The notes under the pieces were generated by a model. That model was not told the DNA's origin and did no database searches. It saw only the letters and a list, made by a program, of their open reading frames with translations. Shown in pieces: positions 15,416 through 24,645 of a stretch of DNA of 64,000 nucleotides. A program made the translations under genes and the position numbers. The stretch comes from Campylobacter lari subsp. concheus (GTDB lineage: Bacteria > Campylobacterota > Campylobacteria > Campylobacterales > Campylobacteraceae), in assembly GCF_008245025.1 (NCBI RefSeq), contig NZ_CP043426.1:806001-870000 (forward strand). Direction: 5' to 3'. Every line of letters starts with the position of its first letter. The first letter of the stretch is position 1.

Positions 15416-17107
15416 ATGCGTTTTTTAGCGGTATTTTTTATTTTTTTAAATTTAGCTTTTGCTAATAATGGAGTATTATCACTCAATGAAGCTTTTAAAC
15501 TCAATACCCACAGCAATAATCAAGGAATTTTCTTAAAAATCAATCTTGCAGATAGAATTTATCTTTACAAAGATCAAGTCAAAGTAGAATTAGATTCAAA
15601 TGACATTACTTCTTTATTAAATTTCCCACAAACTCAAACTAGAGAGAACAAAGAAGTAATCTTTAGCCAACTTGAACTTTTTATACCTCAATTATTATTA
15701 GATGATTTTGTTAAAAACAACAAAGCAAAACTTTCCTTAGCTTATCAGGGTTGCTCAGAAGAAGGTTTATGCTATCGTCCTGTATATGTAAATTATGAAC
15801 TTAATAAACAAAATGGAATTTATGCTATAAAATCCACTAAAGATCAATTTAAAAAACAAAACGAAGATGAGCAAATTGCTAATGATTTAAGCACACAAAA
15901 TATATTTATCACGCTTTTAACTTTCTTTGGATATGGTTTATTATTAGCACTTACTCCTTGTATTTTACCAATGATACCTATTCTTTCATCATTAATCGCA
16001 ATGAAACTCAAAGATAAACCATCTAAAAAATACAGCTTTTATTTATCTTTTATCTATGTCTTTTTTATGTCTTTAGCTTATGCTATAGCAGGTGCTTTAG
16101 TAGGTCTTGCAGGGGCTAATGTACAAGGTTTATTACAACAACCTTGGATTATCATTACTTTTGCAGCCATCTTTGTATTGCTCTCACTTTCTATGTTTGG
16201 CCTTTATGAATTACAACTGCCACTTAAATTTCAAAATTTTATTAATAAAAAAATAGAAGGTAAAAACGGAGTTTTTGGTATAGCTATCATGGGCTTTTTA
16301 TCAGCTCTTATTGTAGGACCTTGCGTGGCTGCACCTTTAGCAGGGGCTTTGCTTTACATTACTAATAGTGGTGATGTATTTTTAGGAGGACTTTCTTTAT
16401 TTGTGATGAGTTTTGGTATGGGCATGCCTTTATTTTTAATAGGACTTGGAGGAAGTTTTTTAAAAAGCGGAGCTTGGATGCTTAAAATAAAGATTTTCTT
16501 TGGTTTTATCATGCTTATCATGGCAGTTTGGATGCTAGAAAGAATACTTAGTGCAAATGTCATTTTAATGCTTTATGGGCTTATAGGGGTATTTTTTGCT
16601 AGCTTTATGGGTTTATTTGATGAAGCAAAAACTAATTTTGATAAATTTAAAAAAGCAAGTATGATTTTAATTTTAGCCTATAGTTTAAGTTTAATTTTAG
16701 GTGGCTCAATGGGTTCAAAAAGCTTGCTAAAACCTCTTGAGTTTAACCTTGCTTCAAAAGAAAATAACTCTAGTTTAAGTTTTAAAACCATTAAAAACTT
16801 AAAAGAACTTAAGCAAGAATTACAAAATTCTACCAAACCAGTCATGCTTGAATTTACAGCTACTTGGTGTGAAAACTGCAAACTTTTAGAGGAATATACT
16901 TTTACAGATACGAAAGTACAAAATTTGCTTGCTAATTACACACTTTTAAAAGCAGATGTGACACATAATAGCCAAGAAGATTTAGCTCTTATGAAAGAAT
17001 TTGGAGTTTTTGGGCCTCCTGTGATGATATTTTTTAACAAAGGCGAGGAAAAAGGACGTATTATAGGCTATGTAGATGCAAATGATTTTTTAAGTAAAGT
17101 TTCTTGA
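15416..17107 (+). CDS. dsbD: Thiol:disulfide interchange protein DsbD
   Basis: DsbD carries electrons from cytoplasmic thioredoxin across the inner membrane to periplasmic proteins. The 563-residue protein has a signal peptide, then an N-terminal alpha domain including CSEEGLCYRPVYVNY. A membrane domain of about eight helices follows, with the paired cysteines in LTPCILPMIPIL and VGPCVAAPLAGALL. The C-terminal thioredoxin domain has WCENCK near residue 485. All three cysteine pairs needed for the relay are present. It overlaps the MOSC gene by 4 nt. Confidence 0.95.
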   Translation: MRFLAVFFIFLNLAFANNGVLSLNEAFKLNTHSNNQGIFLKINLADRIYLYKDQVKVELDSNDITSLLNFPQTQTRENKEVIFSQLELFIPQLLLDDFVKNNKAKLSLAYQGCSEEGLCYRPVYVNYELNKQNGIYAIKSTKDQFKKQNEDEQIANDLSTQNIFITLLTFFGYGLLLALTPCILPMIPILSSLIAMKLKDKPSKKYSFYLSFIYVFFMSLAYAIAGALVGLAGANVQGLLQQPWIIITFAAIFVLLSLSMFGLYELQLPLKFQNFINKKIEGKNGVFGIAIMGFLSALIVGPCVAAPLAGALLYITNSGDVFLGGLSLFVMSFGMGMPLFLIGLGGSFLKSGAWMLKIKIFFGFIMLIMAVWMLERILSANVILMLYGLIGVFFASFMGLFDEAKTNFDKFKKASMILILAYSLSLILGGSMGSKSLLKPLEFNLASKENNSSLSFKTIKNLKELKQELQNSTKPVMLEFTATWCENCKLLEEYTFTDTKVQNLLANYTLLKADVTHNSQEDLALMKEFGVFGPPVMIFFNKGEEKGRIIGYVDANDFLSKVS

Positions 17108-17760
17108 TGAGCTTTATTAAATCTTTGCAAATTGGCAAAATCAAAAACTATAATAAATTTCATTCAGCATTTATCAAGGATATTTATTTAAATTCTTTGC
17201 AAATTTATACAGATTATATTCTTGATAATGAAATAGCTGATAAAATTCATCATGGAGATTTAGAAAAAGTTGTTTTTGCAAATAGTGTGCAAAACTATAC
17301 TTTATGGAATAATTATTTAAATCAATACTTAAATTTTGGGGAAATGGGAGAGAATTTAAGTATTAATGGTTTAAATGAAAATAATGTTTGTTGTGGGGAT
17401 ATACATGAGATAGGTACTTGTATTTTACAAGTAAGTCAACCGCGCAAGCCTTGTTTTAAAATTTCTAGCATACACAATCACTTAAATTTCACTCAAGAAA
17501 TTTTCAAAAGCGGAAGAAATGGATGGTACTATAGAGTCTTGAAAGAAGGTATAATAAACAAAAATGACAAAATCAAAATCTTACAAAAAGATGAAACTAA
17601 TTTAAGTATTATGGAGTTAAATCAATTATTTTCTAATCCTTTTAAAAATTCAAATTCTTTAGAAAAATTAGAAAAAATTTCCACCCTAGCAAAAGGATGG
17701 AAAGAGAGTATTCAGGCTAGATTAAATCATACTTATGATGATTCTTATATGTTTATTTAA
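17104..17760 (+). CDS. MOSC domain protein (YiiM-like)
   Basis: The 218-residue protein has the MOSC fold, with GENLSINGLNENNVCCGDIHEIG and LQVSQPRKPCFKIS, including the conserved cysteine, followed by NGWYYRVLKEG. MOSC proteins handle molybdenum cofactor sulfur or reduce N-hydroxylated compounds; the YiiM-like group has the latter activity in E. coli. It is translationally coupled to dsbD through an ATGA overlap. Its stop overlaps the convergent flavoprotein gene by 8 nt. Confidence 0.85.
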   Translation: MMSFIKSLQIGKIKNYNKFHSAFIKDIYLNSLQIYTDYILDNEIADKIHHGDLEKVVFANSVQNYTLWNNYLNQYLNFGEMGENLSINGLNENNVCCGDIHEIGTCILQVSQPRKPCFKISSIHNHLNFTQEIFKSGRNGWYYRVLKEGIINKNDKIKILQKDETNLSIMELNQLFSNPFKNSNSLEKLEKISTLAKGWKESIQARLNHTYDDSYMFI

Positions 17761-18928
17761 AAAATCCTTTTATCCCTATAAGCTGATACTGCCATAATTT
17801 TTCTATAAAAATTTTAAGTTTTATTGCTAAAAAACCACTAATTGGCTTATGTAAAACTGTGCCAACTGCATAATCATTTCCGATTGAACAAACGGTATTT
17901 CCACTCACAAAAGAAAATTCTTGCTTGAATTCCTTCTCATCAATCATAGCCATTAAAGCTTTAGCTACATAAGCTCCTTCTCTTAATGCAAGCTGGGCTG
18001 TTGGAGGATAAGGAGTGCTGGTTTTAGGATTTTTAAATAAACTATTATCACCTATAAAAAAGTATTTTGATGGATTTTCAACATTTAAAGGATGCATGAA
18101 AGCATCTACTTCTATACGCGATCTTGCACTTGGAAAGTCTGAGCTATTTTCTATAACGCTATTGCCTCTAACCCCTGCAGTCCAAATGATAGTACTAGCT
18201 TTAACAAATTCTCCCTTATCAAGTCTTATACCATTTTTTTCACATTCTATGATTTTAGATTTTTCATATACTTTCACACCAAGTGCTTCTAGCCTTTGCC
18301 TTGCTTTTAAAGCCAAACTTTTATCAAACATAGGTAAAATTTGATCCATAGCCTCAATAATAGAAAGTTCTAATTTCTCATAAGCAATTTGTTCTTTTTG
18401 GCAAAAAATTTTAAGCTCTTTAGCTAAAGAAGCTACAAATTCAACTCCACTTAAACCCCCGCCACAAACTGTGATTTTTAAATCATCTTCATTTTGGGTA
18501 GTTTTATAATTTTTTATTTTCTCATATATTATTTCATTAATCTTTAAAGCATTTTCATAATTATCTATACTCAAAGCATATTCTTGCATACCTTTAATAC
18601 TAAAAGTTTCTTTAGCAAAACCAAGCCCACATACTAAAATATCAAAGTCAAATTCATTATTTTTAGTAAAAACTTTGTCTTTAGAAATTTTTAAAACTTC
18701 ATCTTGGATAAAGTTGATTTTTGGATTTAATAAAGGTAAAAGATCATATTTTGAACTATAAATATCTTCATTAGAAGCTACTTTATGTAGTAAAATAGTA
18801 TGATAATGATAAGAATTGTTATTAATCAAACTCACTTGTGCTTTTTCAAAAAACTCATCAGGTAAGGCTTTTATAGCCGATAAAGTAGCATATCCTGCAC
18901 CTAAAAACAAAATTTTCTTTTTTTGCAT
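17753..18928 (-). CDS. FAD-dependent NAD(P)H dehydrogenase, NDH-2-like
   Basis: The protein has two Rossmann motifs: ILFLGAGYATLSAIK at the N-terminus for FAD and ITVCGGGLSGVEFVASLAKEL near residue 150 for NADH. A C-terminal FFIGDNSLF closes the FAD site. The layout is that of type II NADH dehydrogenases and related quinone reductases. I place the start at the ATG at 18926-18928 because AAAGGAAAA lies just upstream. A longer frame to 19042 adds a non-homologous hydrophobic tail. It is divergent from the SNF transporter. Confidence 0.85.
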   Translation of the reverse strand: MQKKKILFLGAGYATLSAIKALPDEFFEKAQVSLINNNSYHYHTILLHKVASNEDIYSSKYDLLPLLNPKINFIQDEVLKISKDKVFTKNNEFDFDILVCGLGFAKETFSIKGMQEYALSIDNYENALKINEIIYEKIKNYKTTQNEDDLKITVCGGGLSGVEFVASLAKELKIFCQKEQIAYEKLELSIIEAMDQILPMFDKSLALKARQRLEALGVKVYEKSKIIECEKNGIRLDKGEFVKASTIIWTAGVRGNSVIENSSDFPSARSRIEVDAFMHPLNVENPSKYFFIGDNSLFKNPKTSTPYPPTAQLALREGAYVAKALMAMIDEKEFKQEFSFVSGNTVCSIGNDYAVGTVLHKPISGFLAIKLKIFIEKLWQYQLIGIKGFFK

Positions 18929-19030
18929 GGATTTTCCTTTAATTTGATAAAAAAATAAATAAAAATTTGGCATAATGGTATTATTTTTTATCTTAAAATA
19001 TTTTTTATTTAAATTTAGCAAGGAAAAAGC

Positions 19031-20395
19031 ATGCAAAGACAAACTTGGAGCAATACGCTAACTTATATCCTTACAGTAGCAGGAGCGACTATTGGTTTTG
19101 GAGCCACTTGGCGTTTTCCATACTTAGTAGGTGAAAATGGAGGCGGTGCTTATGTTTTAGCTTTTTGTATAGCTATGATTTTTATAGGAATTCCTGTGAT
19201 TTTGGTTGAAAATGTCATAGGAAGACGTAGAATGCTAAATTCAGTCGATGCTTTTGGCGGAAAAACAAGCGATGGGGTTAAAATATCTAATTCTTGGCAA
19301 GGTGTTGGCTATATGGGACTTTTAGGTAGTTTTGGAATTATGGCTTATTATATGGTAATAGGCGGATGGGTTTTGGCTTATATTTTTAAAATCATCATAG
19401 GCGATTTTAACCTTTCAAACCCCATTAATGCTCAATATACAAGCGAATTTTATAGCTCTACTATAGAAAATAATCCTTTGTTAATAGGAATTTTTACTAC
19501 TATATTCGTGATAATTAACTGGATTATCTTAAAAAAAGGTGTGATTGATGGCATAGAAAAGTCAGTAAAATACCTTATGCCATTTTTATTTATCTGTCTT
19601 TTGGTTGTTGTTGTGCGTAATTTAACACTTGAGGGAGCAAGTGAGGGCGTGAAATTTTACCTTACTCCTGATCTTTCCAAAATCACTCCTAAATTGTTTA
19701 TAGACGTTTTAGGGCAAGTATTTTTTGCCTTATCTTTGGGTTTTGGTGTAATGATAACCTTATCTTCTCACCTTAAGAAAAATGAGAATTTAATCAAAAC
19801 TTCTGTTTATACAGGAATTTTAAATACTCTCATAGCAGTACTTGCTGGTTTTATGATTTTCCCTGCTTTATTTAGCGTAGGTTTAACCCCTGATAGTGGG
19901 CCATCTTTGGTTTTTAAAACCTTACCTGTTGCATTTTCACATATACCTTTTGGAAATGTAATTTGTGTGTTTTTCTTTTTACTTTTAATCATCGCTGCAC
20001 TTACCACAAGCTTGCCAATTTATCAAGTAATTATCAGTGTTTTGGAAGAAAAATTTAAACTAGCTAAAAATACTGCTATCAATCTAACGCTTGGAAGTAT
20101 TTTTGTCTTGGGAAATTTACCATGCATACTTACTTATGGTCCTTTAAAAGATATTACTATCGTCAAAGGAAAAAATATTTTTGATAGCTTTGATTTTATT
20201 AGTGGAAATATATTCTTTGTTTTAACCGCATTTTTTTGTTGTATATATATAGGTTGGATACTTAAAAAAGATGCTATTTATGAGCTTTCTAATCAAAATA
20301 CTCTAAAAGGAAGTATTTTTAAACTATGGTATTACTATGTTAAGTTTATTATACCTTTGGTTATCTTAGTGATTTTTTATTTTGGTATTTTTTAA
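19031..20395 (+). CDS. Sodium-dependent transporter, neurotransmitter:sodium symporter (SNF) family
   Basis: The 454-residue membrane protein has about eleven helices. Helix 1 carries the unwound ion-binding stretch AGATIGFGATWRFPYLVGENGGGAYV, read here as AGATIGFGATWRFPY plus LVGENGGGAYV, a hallmark of LeuT-like symporters. FFALSLGFGVMITLSSHLKK is the helix 6-7 region. The substrate is probably an amino acid. The ATG follows CAAGGAAAAAGC. Its 3' end overlaps the PLP-enzyme gene by 30 nt. Confidence 0.92.
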   Translation: MQRQTWSNTLTYILTVAGATIGFGATWRFPYLVGENGGGAYVLAFCIAMIFIGIPVILVENVIGRRRMLNSVDAFGGKTSDGVKISNSWQGVGYMGLLGSFGIMAYYMVIGGWVLAYIFKIIIGDFNLSNPINAQYTSEFYSSTIENNPLLIGIFTTIFVIINWIILKKGVIDGIEKSVKYLMPFLFICLLVVVVRNLTLEGASEGVKFYLTPDLSKITPKLFIDVLGQVFFALSLGFGVMITLSSHLKKNENLIKTSVYTGILNTLIAVLAGFMIFPALFSVGLTPDSGPSLVFKTLPVAFSHIPFGNVICVFFFLLLIIAALTTSLPIYQVIISVLEEKFKLAKNTAINLTLGSIFVLGNLPCILTYGPLKDITIVKGKNIFDSFDFISGNIFFVLTAFFCCIYIGWILKKDAIYELSNQNTLKGSIFKLWYYYVKFIIPLVILVIFYFGIF

Positions 20396-21262
20396 TTTAT
20401 ACTCATAACGCTTTAACATACTTATATTTCCTTCAAGGCCTCCTTGATGGATATATAAGATTTTTCCATCATGTTGCTCTTTATGAGCTAATAAAGTTTT
20501 AAAACCCACCATATCATAAAGCAAATCAAACTCCACTCCACATTCTTTTTTTAGATCTTGATAAAGATTATAAAATTCCAAATAAGGCTTAGCAAAATGA
20601 TATTTTTTAGGTGGATTTAGTATGGTTAAATTATTAAAATCATAATTTGGCTCTAAGCTTAAAATTTGCTCTTTTAAATACGCACTATCTCCCACACAAG
20701 CACATGTAAAAACTTTAAATTTGCTATGTTTAGCCAAAAAAGCCGCAGAAGTTCCTGTACCTGAAGGTAAAAAAATACTTACATTTTCATTCAATTGCTC
20801 ACTAAGCTCTAAAGCCAGTTGTTGATATCCAAATTCAGCTTCTTTTATAGCCACACCCTCTTCTATAAAAACATCATCATCTTTTTTTAAGGCTAAAGCC
20901 TGTAATCTTCTTGTAGGATAATTTGTATTTTCTATCAACTCCACATTGTGTTTTAATGCAAATTCTAAATTTCCATGGGGATTTTCTTTTAAAAAAGAAC
21001 TCATTTTTTCACAAACAAAAATGAGCAAAAAATCATTTTCATAACAAAACTTAGCTAAAGCAACCAAAGCATTGCTTTGAGAAGAGCCAAAGGAAATAAA
21101 TCTTTGTCTTTTTTTAAACAAATGTTTATTTTTTTCAAAAAAGACTAGTTTTCTAGCCTTATTTCCATTGATATAACCTAGTAAATCATCTCTTTTGAGT
21201 AAAAATTCGAAATCTTTGTATTTTAAAACATCAATTCTACTTGCTATCAAGGTATTTTTCAA
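20366..21262 (-). CDS. PLP-dependent deaminase/desulfhydrase-like protein (ACC deaminase / D-cysteine desulfhydrase family)
   Basis: The 298-residue protein belongs to PLP fold type II. The N-terminal LLKRDDLLGYINGNKARKL contains the PLP-binding lysine, ISFGSSQSNALVALAKF binds the carboxylate, and IFLPSGTGTSAAFLA holds the phosphate. Family members open aminocyclopropane-carboxylate or desulfhydrate D-cysteine; which applies cannot be told here. The only available start in frame is TTG (21260-21262), inside the OmpA-like gene with its AAAAGG very close, so the start is uncertain. It is the last gene of the motor-pair operon. Confidence 0.8.
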   Translation of the reverse strand: MKNTLIASRIDVLKYKDFEFLLKRDDLLGYINGNKARKLVFFEKNKHLFKKRQRFISFGSSQSNALVALAKFCYENDFLLIFVCEKMSSFLKENPHGNLEFALKHNVELIENTNYPTRRLQALALKKDDDVFIEEGVAIKEAEFGYQQLALELSEQLNENVSIFLPSGTGTSAAFLAKHSKFKVFTCACVGDSAYLKEQILSLEPNYDFNNLTILNPPKKYHFAKPYLEFYNLYQDLKKECGVEFDLLYDMVGFKTLLAHKEQHDGKILYIHQGGLEGNISMLKRYEYKLKNTKIKNH

Positions 21263-22187
21263 CCTTTTCTAAAGCATTATTTGTATTGATATTAAACTTA
21301 ATCTCTATTCTACGACTTGCTTCTTTATCTTCTTTACCATCTTTTATAATTACATCAGAATAAGACCTACCACTTGCCATTAAAAGTTTTTGCAATCTTG
21401 GATCTTTATAAAATGAGTATATAAAACTCATCACAGCATAAGCTCTTTTTTGCGATAAATCAAGATTATATATATAAGAACCTGCACTATCTGTATGACC
21501 TTCTATGACTATATTTTCTATGCTATTTAAGATATTTTCATCTTTTAAAATATTGTCAAAATACTGCGTTAAAATCGTTTTCAAATTCTCTTTTGCTTGA
21601 GCTTTTAGCGTAAAAGAATTTGTATCAAAAAGTACTTCAGAAGGTAAAACTATCGCCCCTGTATTAGAATCTAAAGTAATATTAGTATCAAATTTTGCTT
21701 GAAGATTTTTAATGGTATTTTCTTTGATTAAACCTAATTCTTTGATTTTACTTTTTGCCTCATCAAAATTACGCTCTAATTCTTTGATTTCTTCATCTTT
21801 TTTGTTTAATCTCTCAAGCAAAGCAAAAATTTGTTGATCTTTTTCATCCAAACTTGAATTTAAATCTTGGTTGAGTTTAGTAATATTAGCCTCTAAAGCC
21901 TGTTTTTGCTTATTAACATCATCAAGTGTGCTTGAAGTATTATTTAGTTTTTGGCTAAGATTTTTTAAAATATCTTCTTTTTGGTTTAATTCTTCTTTGT
22001 TCTCTCTTAAGCGCTCTTCTTGTTTTTGTAGATTTTCTTTTATGATTTGCAAATCACTTTGAGTTAAAACATACTTAACAACTATAGCTCCAATAAGCAA
22101 AATAAATATAAAAAGCAAGCCCGCCATTAAATCTGCATAAGCTATCCAAAAATTATGTTCTTCATTGTTAGAATTATTTTTTATCAT
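21237..22187 (-). CDS. MotB/ZorB-like OmpA-family membrane protein
   Basis: The 316-residue protein starts with one membrane helix, FWIAYADLMAGLLFIFILL, whose aspartate (about residue 19) matches the proton-binding Asp of MotB, ZorB and relatives. A coiled coil follows (about 55-160). The C-terminal OmpA peptidoglycan-binding domain contains VIEGHTDSAGSYIYNLDLS and ASRRIEIKFNIN. It overlaps the MotA-like gene by 14 nt and the PLP gene by 26 nt. A flagellar stator is unlikely because of the coiled coil and genetic context. It is probably a non-flagellar motor or envelope-linking pair. Confidence 0.88.
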   Translation of the reverse strand: MIKNNSNNEEHNFWIAYADLMAGLLFIFILLIGAIVVKYVLTQSDLQIIKENLQKQEERLRENKEELNQKEDILKNLSQKLNNTSSTLDDVNKQKQALEANITKLNQDLNSSLDEKDQQIFALLERLNKKDEEIKELERNFDEAKSKIKELGLIKENTIKNLQAKFDTNITLDSNTGAIVLPSEVLFDTNSFTLKAQAKENLKTILTQYFDNILKDENILNSIENIVIEGHTDSAGSYIYNLDLSQKRAYAVMSFIYSFYKDPRLQKLLMASGRSYSDVIIKDGKEDKEASRRIEIKFNINTNNALEKVEKYLDSK

Positions 22188-23505
22188 CTATTTTTTCATC
22201 TTCTTTTTGATTTTCAAGCTTTGCAATAACTTGCGTTGTTTGCTCATCTAGTTCTTTGCTTTCTTCTTTAAATTCTTGCATTAGTGAAATTTTTTCATCG
22301 ATATTTTTTTCATCTTCATATGCTTCTTTAAAAGTATGCATACCCTCTATAATACTTGCCCTAAAACCTTCAAAAAGTTTAGTTTGATTATCAAGCATAA
22401 GATTTTGATATTTTTCAATATTATTTGAAAAATTATTCACCTTTTCATCCAAAGCACTCACACTTTTATCCAAATGCACAATCTTATCTGAACTCACATC
22501 TAAGAGTCTATTGTATTGCTCTGAAATTCTTAAAGTTAAATCTTTTATGTTTGAATTTAGCATATTTACCGCATTTGCAATCTCGCTGTAAGTTTTAACT
22601 ATATCTTTTTGCTCTCTTTGGGTTTTAGACAAATCGCTCATAGTTTGTTTTACATGCTCACTGCTTAATCTTACAGCTTTTTCCTCAGCATTTACAAGCT
22701 CTTGAAAAACCTTGAATTTTCTATCTATTGTATTATCTAATTCTTTAAAAAATTCCTCATTACTCACATGCTCAAAAATCGTGCCTATTTTTTCAAAATG
22801 TTGCAAACTTTCTTGAAGATATTTTCTATCAATTTCTTCTTTAGACCAGAAAAAATCACTTGTTGCGTTTTTTTGACGATTCAGAAGTTTTTGGAATTTA
22901 CTACTGCCATATTTTTCAAAAAATATCCACCAAAGTGCTAAGAAAATTCCATAAATTGATACATAAAAGGCTGTTCCTACTCCATTTAATAAAACTGAAA
23001 TTTCTTGTTCTAAACCTGCTGTGTCGCTTGAATTAAAATTTGGCATAGACATGGCTATACTTATAAAAGTTCCTAAAATACCAAGCATAGGAAAAATAGC
23101 TGCACCCACAGAAGCAAAATTTTCATTTCTCAAATCTTTCACATAAGCATAAGCAAAATCATCAAAACTAGCGTTTGACTTTGTTTCTTTACCTATAACT
23201 AAAAAATGCTTCATAATATAGCGTTTTAATATAAGCTTAAATTCATCTTTTTGTTGCTCAAAAATACTTGAAGCATAATCAGCACTATGTCTAGCAAAAA
23301 TCAAAGCCACTAAAAAGATAATCCCTATCATTATAACACTATGTAATTCTACTTTAAAATCAATCTTTCCAAAATATCCTAAAAGCACTAAAATATACAA
23401 TATAGCAGGAATAAAAATAATCTTTAAATAAGCAACAATTCCTGTACTACCTTTTCCCTCAGGCAATACAAGATCAGAAAAATCATCAGTTGTTTTAACT
23501 TCCAT
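22174..23505 (-). CDS. MotA/TolQ/ExbB-like proton channel protein with long cytoplasmic coiled coil (ZorA-like)
   Basis: The 443-residue protein has two N-terminal helices (IIFIPAILYILVLLGYFG and SVIMIGIIFLVALIFA). A cytoplasmic segment follows, then the MotA/ExbB signature pair FPMLGILGTFISIAM and LLNGVGTAFYVSIYGIFLALWW. From about residue 240 to the end the sequence is heptad-like coiled coil rich in Glu and Lys. A stator with a long cytoplasmic tail paired with an OmpA-domain partner is the ZorAB layout. No ZorC, ZorD or ZorE gene is adjacent, so anti-phage defence is not supported by context. Confidence 0.87.
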   Translation of the reverse strand: MEVKTTDDFSDLVLPEGKGSTGIVAYLKIIFIPAILYILVLLGYFGKIDFKVELHSVIMIGIIFLVALIFARHSADYASSIFEQQKDEFKLILKRYIMKHFLVIGKETKSNASFDDFAYAYVKDLRNENFASVGAAIFPMLGILGTFISIAMSMPNFNSSDTAGLEQEISVLLNGVGTAFYVSIYGIFLALWWIFFEKYGSSKFQKLLNRQKNATSDFFWSKEEIDRKYLQESLQHFEKIGTIFEHVSNEEFFKELDNTIDRKFKVFQELVNAEEKAVRLSSEHVKQTMSDLSKTQREQKDIVKTYSEIANAVNMLNSNIKDLTLRISEQYNRLLDVSSDKIVHLDKSVSALDEKVNNFSNNIEKYQNLMLDNQTKLFEGFRASIIEGMHTFKEAYEDEKNIDEKISLMQEFKEESKELDEQTTQVIAKLENQKEDEKIDDKK

Positions 23506-23560
23506 TTTATAAACCTTTGTTAATTTTGCTCTAAAAATTTGAAATCTTCACAGGAAAATC

Positions 23561-23586
23561 AACTAAGAGTTATAAAACTCTTAGTT
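23561..23586 (-). terminator. Terminator after fba
   Basis: AACTAAGAGTT (23561-23571) and AACTCTTAGTT (23576-23586) form a perfect 11 bp stem with a 4 nt loop. It overlaps the fba stop codon and is followed on the minus strand by a short T-rich run. It separates peb4-fba from the MotA-like gene. Confidence 0.7.
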
Positions 23587-24645
23587 TCTATCGATACAAT
23601 TTAAATCACTAAAAGCACACTCTAAGCGTTTAATCATACTCTCTTCTCCCGCTCTAAGCCATACTCTTGGATCATAGTATTTTTTATTTGGCTTATCATC
23701 ACCTTCAGGATTGCCAATTTGTCCTTGCAAATAAGCTTTATTTTTAAGTTCATACTCTCTAACACCATCCCAAAAAGCCCATTGTGTATCTGTATCAATA
23801 TTCATCTTAATCACACCATAGCTAAGTGCTGCTTTGATATCTTCTATATCACTACCACTGCCACCATGGAAAACAAAATTGATTGGTTTTTCTTCACCAA
23901 GATTGAATTTTTCTTTTACATAATTTTGAGAGTTTTTAAGAATTTCAGGTCTTAAAATCACATTTCCTGGTTTATATACTCCATGTACATTACCAAAGCT
24001 AGCTGCGATTGAAAATCTATCACTAATTTTAGAAAGTCTCTCATAAGCTAGTGCTACATCTTCAGGCTGAGTGTATAATTTTGCATTATCGATATTAGTA
24101 TTATCCACTCCATCTTCTTCACCACCCGTACATCCTAGCTCAAGCTCCAAAGAAATCCCAAGCTCAGACATTTGCTTTAAATAATTTTCGCAAGTACTTA
24201 GATTACTTTCTAAATCCTCTTCACTTAAATCAATCATATGAGAGCTAAATAAAGGCTTGCCTGTTTCTTTTTTAAACTCAATATTTGCTTCAATCAAAGC
24301 ATCAATCCAAGGAAGTAATTTTCTAGCAGCATGATCTGTGTGTAAAATCACTGGAACTCCATAAGCTTTTGCCATTAAATGCACATGTCTTGCACCACTT
24401 ATAGCACCAATTACTTCAGCTTTTGGGCAAGCTTTTCCTGCTACAAATTTAGCTCCCCCATTTGAAAACTGAATAATCACAGGTGAATTAACTTTTTTAG
24501 CACTTTCTAAAACCGCATTGATAGAATTTGTCCCTACGACATTTACCGCAGGGATAGCAAATCCTTCTTTTTTTGCATGATTATACACGATATTTAGATC
24601 ATCACCGCTTAAAACACCTGGCTTAACAAGATCTAATACACCCAT
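23581..24645 (-). CDS. fba: Fructose-bisphosphate aldolase, class II
   Basis: It catalyses fructose-1,6-bisphosphate cleavage and, mainly in this gluconeogenic genus, synthesis. The 354-residue length and motifs VILHTDHAARKLLPW, LELELGCTGGEEDGVD and NFVFHGGSGSDIEDIKAAL give the zinc site and phosphate loop of class IIA aldolases. Its ATG overlaps the peb4 stop by one base (TAATG), so the two are translated together. Confidence 0.96.
   Translation of the reverse strand: MGVLDLVKPGVLSGDDLNIVYNHAKKEGFAIPAVNVVGTNSINAVLESAKKVNSPVIIQFSNGGAKFVAGKACPKAEVIGAISGARHVHLMAKAYGVPVILHTDHAARKLLPWIDALIEANIEFKKETGKPLFSSHMIDLSEEDLESNLSTCENYLKQMSELGISLELELGCTGGEEDGVDNTNIDNAKLYTQPEDVALAYERLSKISDRFSIAASFGNVHGVYKPGNVILRPEILKNSQNYVKEKFNLGEEKPINFVFHGGSGSDIEDIKAALSYGVIKMNIDTDTQWAFWDGVREYELKNKAYLQGQIGNPEGDDKPNKKYYDPRVWLRAGEESMIKRLECAFSDLNCIDRN

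Noticed and set aside
18929-19042. N-terminal extension of the NADH dehydrogenase-like protein
   Set aside because: It lacks homology to the family, while a good ribosome site precedes the internal ATG right before the FAD motif.
21237-23505. Complete Zorya anti-phage system
   Set aside because: Only the ZorAB-like pair is present; no ZorC, ZorD or ZorE lies beside it, and its neighbours are fba and a PLP enzyme.
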